A DNA stretch of 41,983 nt from an uncultured Anaerolineales bacterium (GTDB lineage Bacteria > Chloroflexota > Anaerolineae > Anaerolineales > UBA4823), in contig CAIQJJ010000472.1 of NCBI GenBank assembly GCA_903872065.1, positions 1 to 41,983 on the forward strand. The letters run 5' to 3'. The first letter of the stretch is position 1. Every line of letters starts with the position of its first letter. Both the position numbers and the translations under genes were made by a program. Below the pieces are notes generated by a model. It made no database searches, was not told the DNA's origin, and saw nothing but the letters and a program-made list of their open reading frames with translations. Positions 37,001-41,983 of this stretch are shown here, one piece after another.

Positions 37001-40000
37001 AATCATCGCCGCCGCCGCCGTCCAGCAGGTCGTAACCGCCCTGGCCGTAAAGCAGATCGCGTCCGGCTTCGCCATAGAGGTAATCATGCCCAATCACACC
37101 GGACGCGGGCGTATAGAGGGTAGTTGCGACATCGAACAGGGTCACAGAACGCCTGACGATTTGGTCTGTCCCGGGGCCAAAGTTGTCGCGGATCCAACTT
37201 CCATTTTCAATGGGACGAATGATCGAGGCGTTGTCGCCGGCAAGAACATCGAAGTCCACTTCAAGGTCGCTCACGCCATCCCCACCCCACAGATAGTCCC
37301 GGCTGTCAGGGTAGCTGGCATCCTCAGAACTGCCGCCGATCAGGTCATCCTGTCCAGCCTCGCCATACAGGTGATCGACTCCACTGTTGCCCTCCAGATA
37401 GTCATCCCCCTCGCCGCCGTAGAGCCAGTCATGGCTACCGCCGCCATACAGATCATCGTTGCCCTCATTGCCATAAAGCTGATCCGCGCCGCGCAGTGAA
37501 GTGAGCGGCGAAGCCAGGTCGTAGACCGTCACCTGGCGCAGGATCGTCCCATCGTCTGGATCAAAGCCGCCCGGCCGAGTGATCAGCGCATTGTCACCCA
37601 CCATCACATCCTGGTCCAGGTTGCCGTACAGGATGTCCACACTATCCGTCACACCCGCCTGCATACTGCCGCCAACCATGTCATCCTGGCCGCCGTCGCC
37701 ATAGAGCGTATCGCGGCTCTCATTGCCCTGCATTGCATCGTCGCCAGGGCCGCCGTAGAGCGTATCCACCCCTGCGCCGCCGCTAAGGGCATCGCTGCCG
37801 CTATCGCCATAGAGCGTATCCACACCGGCGTCGCCGTAAATCGTATCATCTTCACGACCGCCGCGCAGCATATCGTCGCCGGCGTTGCCGTTCATCAAAT
37901 CTGGGCCATCATTGCCTTCCAGATAGTCATCCCCATCATCGCCGGCAAGCACGTCCGCCCCACTCTCGCCAAAGAGCAGGTCGGCATCTGCACCGCCTGC
38001 CAGGCAGTCGGCGTTACCCGTTTCGGTGCGATTGGCCGCGACCTGATCGCACTGGATATTGCCGCTCGAGGGCGGGTAAGTGAGTGTAAGCTGAACAATG
38101 AAATCATCCCTGGAAAGCGCCAGGCGTTCCGCGGGGGTCTGGGTACCCGTGCGCCCCTCGTCGCCGATCAGCAGATCGCTGCCCGCGCCGCCATTGAGCC
38201 GGTCGAGGCCGTCGCCGCCAAAGAGATCGTCATTCTGGCTGCCGCCATAGAGATCGTCGTTGCCAGCGGAACCAGAGAGAATGTCATCGCCATCGCCGCC
38301 GTTCAGCGTATCGTTGCCGCCGCTCGGCCCCGCTGGGTCGCCCTGTAAGCGATCATCGCCGCCGTTGCCGCACAGCCAGTCGCTGCCAGGGCCGCCCTCG
38401 ATCTGATCGGCCTCATTGCCGCCGAAGAGATAATCATCGCCATCGTCGCCGCCCAGGATGTCTATGCCATTGTCCAGCGCATTGGCGCCAGAGACAAGAC
38501 CGACGCAGGCGCTGTCCAGGTCGGCGCCCAGGTCGGCGTCGCCATAGAGCCAGTCATCGCCCCAACCGCCGTTCAGCGTATCCGCGCCGCCTTGCCCATA
38601 GAGATAGTCGCCCAGGTCGGGCGCTGCGCCGGGTTCAGCGAGGGACTGGTTGCTGCCGGGGCCGCCGACCAAAGAGTCATCGCCAGCGCCGCCGTAAGCA
38701 TGATCCGCGCCAGCGCCGCCAGTAAGACGATCGTCGCCATCATCCCCGTAGAGCCAGTCGTCACCCAGACCGCCGTCGAGACTGTCGTTGCCGGCGTTGC
38801 CATGCAGGGTGTCATCCCCGCCGCCGCCGGAAATCTTATCATTGCCTTCGCCGCCGTTGATCGTATCCGCAGCATCGCCGGCCTTAATCTGATCGTTGCC
38901 GGAGCCGCCCTCGATGATCACAGGGATGGTAAAGGCAACCGCCGCGCCGGATGGGTCTGCGCCAGGTTCAAAGGAGAGGCTGTCATTGCCATCTGCGGCA
39001 TTGGCGAGAATCTGGACAATTGCGCCCCCACCGGTGGCATATTCCTGGTAGACGCCGAAGGCTGCCACTGAGACCGCCGAGGCGGCAGCGTTCAATTGGC
39101 GAACGATAAATTTCTCATCCTTCTTATCGGTGGCGACGCCGCGCAGGGAAGCCTGATCGCCAATATGTAAGATAAGCGTTGCAGCCTCAAAATGAGCCAA
39201 GACCGGCGTCGGCAGTTCACAAGCAGCGGAGAACTCCAGCAGCGTGACGCGCGCCAGTTCAAAGGTCCATTCCTTCGAGTAAAACCAAAAGTCCACTTTG
39301 ACAAACGCCTCGAGGTAAGCTTCCAGCTTGCCAGAGACGGTGAAGAGGCACCAGGGGTTAGAGAGCTTACTGGCAATCTCAGAGATGCGCAGCTTGCCAT
39401 CGGGGTTGGGTCGATCGTCCAGATCAAAACTGACGGTCATCTCAATCCCGCCGCCGACGCCAGCCGAGACCACCACCAGGTCTACTGCGGCGCGGGCGCT
39501 GATGGCGCCGATCAAGCGGATTTCCGGGACATCATTGCCCTGATCATCAAGGTCATCAATGTAAATGCCATCGAGCAGCGCCCCCGGCCCGGCGCCGTTC
39601 AAAACCTGGCGCAGGCCGTAGGTATCATAGCCAATGGCGAAGTGGCCTTCGATGGTGGCCGAGCCGGCCAGGGTGACGGACATCGGCACCGGGCCAATCG
39701 CAAAGCGGAAGGTGTAGCTGACCGAGGCAGTCGCACGCAGTCCACCCGCATTGTAATGCACCAGGGTGATATCCTTGCCCATCAGCAGACCAAAGATTTG
39801 CGAGGGCTGCTGCAGGAAGGGGAAGCTCAAACCGGGGACGCCAAAGGCGCCGGACGGGACGCCCTGGGCCGTCATCGAGGCCTGTGCGTCGGAGCCGCTC
39901 ACCGCCTGGTAATCAGGGGCGGAGGTATCAATCAGAGCATCTTCCTGGCCGGGCGTGGGTGGGGCGCGCGTTGCATTGGCAGCGGAGAGCGAGAAAGCTC

Positions 40001-41983
40001 CACCCGAGCCGCCGCCCAACGAAATCCAGAGATGATCGCCGCTGGGCTGCAAGCTGTTGGCGAAGACGATAAAGTCCATCAGGCGGTAGATCATGGTCAG
40101 GTCTTTGTTGCTGGCCAATTCCAACAGCGAGATCAGCGTAATATCGCCGCCGCCGGTCATACGGCTGAGGTCGGACAGCACGGGCAGCGGCGCGCGCACG
40201 GTATCAATGACCGGCATCAGCGGGCTGGTAATGCGCTTGACCTCATTGGTAATGGGGATCAGGAAACGGTTGACAAAAGCGCCGGCGTCCAGGTACAGGT
40301 AGTTGAATTTGATGGACAGCGGGCGAGAGATGACCTCAGAGCCGTCCAATCCAACGACGAAGCCGCGCTGCCAATCCAGGTGGAAGACGCCGGCGACGCT
40401 TGGGAAGCCCTCCACTTCAGCCAGGCCAGTGTACAAGAAGAGGTTGACATTGGCGTCAGCAGCCAGGCGCAGCGCCGCCCCAGCCGAACCTGAAGTCAGG
40501 TCTGTGAAGGCGATGCGCCCCAACTCTTCATCATCGTCGGTGGTCAAGTCGAGGCCGGCGCTCAAGGTCAGGTGCGACTTCCCGTTCACCTCGTTGCCTT
40601 CGTCTCCCTCGCCGTCGAGGATCATTACCTGGAGGAAAGCGAGCAAGCCGACAACGCAGCGCTCACCCGAGAACATCCCGGGCGTACTCAATTCAGGCAT
40701 ATTGAGCTGATCAGGGGTATAGTCCGCGCAGCTCTCCACTGGATTCGCGCCAAGCCCAACGCCGGCTTCCACCGCCAGCTCAGACTCATCCTCAGGGTGA
40801 ACGCTGCCATCGGCACGGTCATGCGCCACCAGGTAAGGGCCTTCATTACGGTTGAGGCCAAAGTCCACCAGCAAATGCCAGCCGACGTGAGATGCGAGGG
40901 CGCCGTTGACGCCCAGGATCGGCACGCCGGGGATGCCCAGGTCAAAAGGCAGCTCATAGGTCGCTTCTTGCCCAACCTGAAAAGTCACGCGCAAATCCTG
41001 GATGGCGGAAGCAGGTTCCGAACCGACGCAGGAGGTGAGCGGGTCCAGCGAGCAGTAGACGGTCACATTGACATCGCCTTGCAGCAAGCTAGGATCGTCG
41101 CTAAGGAACGTCGTAATCTCGTCTTCCAGCGTCGTCTCGACATTGGCGGCGCTGCCAGAGAGAAGCTCTAGCACAGGGGTAAGATTGGTCACCAGAGGCG
41201 TAACGACGTAAGTATTGAGCGCTCCAGCGGTGTCAGCCCCAGCGTCCAGGGCGCTGCCGATGAGCGGCAGACTGACGCCAGAGGCCGCCCCGTCCAGATT
41301 CTCCTCGACGTAAGTGAGCAGTTCGGGCAGGACGCGGATCAACAGCACCCAGTTCATGGTAGTGTTGCTGACGCGGTCATACAGGCGTTGGTAGCCCTCG
41401 AAGGTCATCGTATAGGGTTCGGTAAGATCGGGGATACTGTAAGTCAGAGTGCCCAGGTAAGTGCGGACAGAGCCAAAGTTGGCCATCATCGAGAGCGCCG
41501 CGCAGACATCTGGCGAGGAGCCGCCGGCGAGGCAATCTGGCAGAGAAGTATCATCAATGCCGCCCAGCGAGGCGGAGAGATTGCCGACGAAGTCGCCCAG
41601 GGTAAATGCGGCGGTTTCGGGGAGTGTCCCGCCAACATCCTTATGCTTCAATGTGAAGGCAGCCGCCAGGCGCAGGACGCCGCTTCCGCCGATGCGATAA
41701 CCTTCGCCGGCATCCCAGGCATTATCATCCGAAAGACCATCGGCGCAGGTAAGGGTATGGGCGCTGACGGCAGTGACGGCGCAGAAGGAACCATCTGAGA
41801 TATTGTAGACAACATCCTCGTCAGGGGTAACGCCGTCAAGGATGAAGGAGGCGGAGGTATCGGTCAGGATAGTCGTGTTGGAGACAGAGTCGGTGTGAGT
41901 GCCGGTGAGAATGGCCGTCGCGCCGAGATCGAGGGCAATCGGCCCAATGTTGGCCTGGGTGCTGATCCCTGTCCCGGCAATGC
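34053..41983 (-). CDS. Giant RTX/hemolysin-type calcium-binding repeat protein, 5' end truncated by window
   Basis: Many GGxGxDxLxG nonapeptides; track start at 41651 is a TTG, but reading the same frame upstream shows no stop to 41983, so the gene enters from beyond the window. Confidence 0.93.
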   Translation of the reverse strand, partial: IAGTGISTQANIGPIALDLGATAILTGTHTDSVSNTTILTDTSASFILDGVTPDEDVVYNISDGSFCAVTAVSAHTLTCADGLSDDNAWDAGEGYRIGGSGVLRLAAAFTLKHKDVGGTLPETAAFTLGDFVGNLSASLGGIDDTSLPDCLAGGSSPDVCAALSMMANFGSVRTYLGTLTYSIPDLTEPYTMTFEGYQRLYDRVSNTTMNWVLLIRVLPELLTYVEENLDGAASGVSLPLIGSALDAGADTAGALNTYVVTPLVTNLTPVLELLSGSAANVETTLEDEITTFLSDDPSLLQGDVNVTVYCSLDPLTSCVGSEPASAIQDLRVTFQVGQEATYELPFDLGIPGVPILGVNGALASHVGWHLLVDFGLNRNEGPYLVAHDRADGSVHPEDESELAVEAGVGLGANPVESCADYTPDQLNMPELSTPGMFSGERCVVGLLAFLQVMILDGEGDEGNEVNGKSHLTLSAGLDLTTDDDEELGRIAFTDLTSGSAGAALRLAADANVNLFLYTGLAEVEGFPSVAGVFHLDWQRGFVVGLDGSEVISRPLSIKFNYLYLDAGAFVNRFLIPITNEVKRITSPLMPVIDTVRAPLPVLSDLSRMTGGGDITLISLLELASNKDLTMIYRLMDFIVFANSLQPSGDHLWISLGGGSGGAFSLSAANATRAPPTPGQEDALIDTSAPDYQAVSGSDAQASMTAQGVPSGAFGVPGLSFPFLQQPSQIFGLLMGKDITLVHYNAGGLRATASVSYTFRFAIGPVPMSVTLAGSATIEGHFAIGYDTYGLRQVLNGAGPGALLDGIYIDDLDDQGNDVPEIRLIGAISARAAVDLVVVSAGVGGGIEMTVSFDLDDRPNPDGKLRISEIASKLSNPWCLFTVSGKLEAYLEAFVKVDFWFYSKEWTFELARVTLLEFSAACELPTPVLAHFEAATLILHIGDQASLRGVATDKKDEKFIVRQLNAAASAVSVAAFGVYQEYATGGGAIVQILANAADGNDSLSFEPGADPSGAAVAFTIPVIIEGGSGNDQIKAGDAADTINGGEGNDKISGGGGDDTLHGNAGNDSLDGGLGDDWLYGDDGDDRLTGGAGADHAYGGAGDDSLVGGPGSNQSLAEPGAAPDLGDYLYGQGGADTLNGGWGDDWLYGDADLGADLDSACVGLVSGANALDNGIDILGGDDGDDYLFGGNEADQIEGGPGSDWLCGNGGDDRLQGDPAGPSGGNDTLNGGDGDDILSGSAGNDDLYGGSQNDDLFGGDGLDRLNGGAGSDLLIGDEGRTGTQTPAERLALSRDDFIVQLTLTYPPSSGNIQCDQVAANRTETGNADCLAGGADADLLFGESGADVLAGDDGDDYLEGNDGPDLMNGNAGDDMLRGGREDDTIYGDAGVDTLYGDSGSDALSGGAGVDTLYGGPGDDAMQGNESRDTLYGDGGQDDMVGGSMQAGVTDSVDILYGNLDQDVMVGDNALITRPGGFDPDDGTILRQVTVYDLASPLTSLRGADQLYGNEGNDDLYGGGSHDWLYGGEGDDYLEGNSGVDHLYGEAGQDDLIGGSSEDASYPDSRDYLWGGDGVSDLEVDFDVLAGDNASIIRPIENGSWIRDNFGPGTDQIVRRSVTLFDVATTLYTPASGVIGHDYLYGEAGRDLLYGQGGYDLLDGGGGDDYLEGNSGYDSLYGGPGNDDLIGGTGLINGDPELGTPGRLDGNDNLFGGDGFDFLAGDNAILRRTLVDGHWVQNTFNAGIQHERVVLVDVDSPDLLRVSGRDQLFGEADDDLLYGQGRNDILYGGYGSDYLEGNAGSDTLYGEVGQDDLIGGTGLINDDPLTGRNGRLDGIDRLYGEYDTSPGAAGGDGADVLLGDNGLIVRALDNGIWAVNSYNGAYTRIVTLLDVATVTQPAPADVAGGDYLWGNSGDDILYGQGSADHLYGGAGDDYLEGNAADDVLYGGAGQDDLIGGTGAAVSNDPATAVDGRLDGGDRLYGESSTADGTADGNGSDVLIGDNGRIVRPLADGSWMINSFNGSYTRVVYLLDVGAATQPEPAGVAGADYLWGNSNDDILYGQGLDDQLRGGAGEDYLEGNAGNDIVYGNAGQDDLIGGTGATVSNDPVTAVDGRLDGGDYLYGESSTAEGMADGDGSDVLIGDNGTITRPLSGSDWAVNSFNGAYTRVITLLDVATLTYAIPTTVYGADYLWGSDNDDILYGQGGSDELHGGAGDDLIEGNAASDVIYGDSGDDDLIGGSGLTISNDPATLLPGRLDASTATRSAPLGENPAAIVPLGDTIYGGSGSDVVLGDNGRIVRPLDAGGNWITLVYWLQTDLTGETAPRHVVTPSGSRIHRQVVMVETSAGLTAGSDLIYGGPGEDDLIGQFDDTAPGLLAIGDELYGEGGEDVLLGDNGTIQEWVVKTPTQPIRPQQPFIEDDVYIQNSLFRQVVLSPFDLGGDDRLLGGEGGDWMHGGAGSDLMNGNTGNDRLFGDDGNDALWGGPHHDHLWGGYGADYLDVVPRQAELIYQGNQVIPMPADPLEWFVFAADDNYQDIDYLYGGWEQDALQADVGGPGPRAGDRMIDWAGAYNVYYLCAANYGERVITRSPSPGMIAFLQQLAEGDGAYQVAAEGSSGFDELAMVYTKDIRFNTNPIHPDHPGHFTCSAP
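34520..38915 (-). repeat. RTX repeat region with higher-order ~340-430 nt supermodules
   Basis: Recurring DDLIGGxG landmark near + coordinates 35284, 35711, 36134, 36551, 36939, 37335 and 37675, separated by non-RTX GDNxxIxRP... inserts. Confidence 0.85.

Noticed and set aside
34520-38915. Regular repeats considered as a CRISPR array
   Set aside because: Repeats are in-frame coding RTX nonapeptides and large modules, not short identical repeats with unique spacers.
34176-41798. Long plus-strand ORFs opposite the RTX gene (e.g. 34176-34826, 35799-36596, 36657-37499, 39192-40493)
   Set aside because: They are antisense shadows of GC-rich repeats on the minus strand; low-complexity Ile/Ala/Val-rich translations with no recognisable domains.

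Overview
GC-rich bacterial chromosomal window. Gene content and protein style suggest a Chloroflexota-like organism, but this is inferred without any search. Most of it is ordinary, densely packed housekeeping and signalling genes: glmM and a second large phosphohexomutase, a TatD-family nuclease, a polyprenyl synthase, proS, plsY, valS, an MBL-fold hydrolase, an FHA-GAF-cyclase and two-component proteins. More notable items: (1) a T-box leader (T-box core at 22771-22784) ahead of a GNAT gene and valS. Its 3' end can form a terminator-like hairpin and also a perfect 10-bp helix that buries the GNAT Shine-Dalgarno. (2) A compact AT-richer island (29551-31471) with an M.PvuII-like m4C methyltransferase overlapping an HNH-type nuclease gene, a candidate hybrid restriction-modification system. 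(3) A giant RTX-type Ca-binding repeat gene on the minus strand (34053 to beyond the window end). It has nested ~340-430 nt supermodules, each carrying a recurrent non-RTX 'GDN' insert. (4) A DUF362 lipoprotein-like gene overlapping a NapH/NapG-like fused polyferredoxin. (5) A two-domain antitoxin-like protein with no recognisable toxin beside it. No tRNA, rRNA, CRISPR array or transposase gene was recognised. All assignments come from reading the sequence and motif recall; no database search was run.
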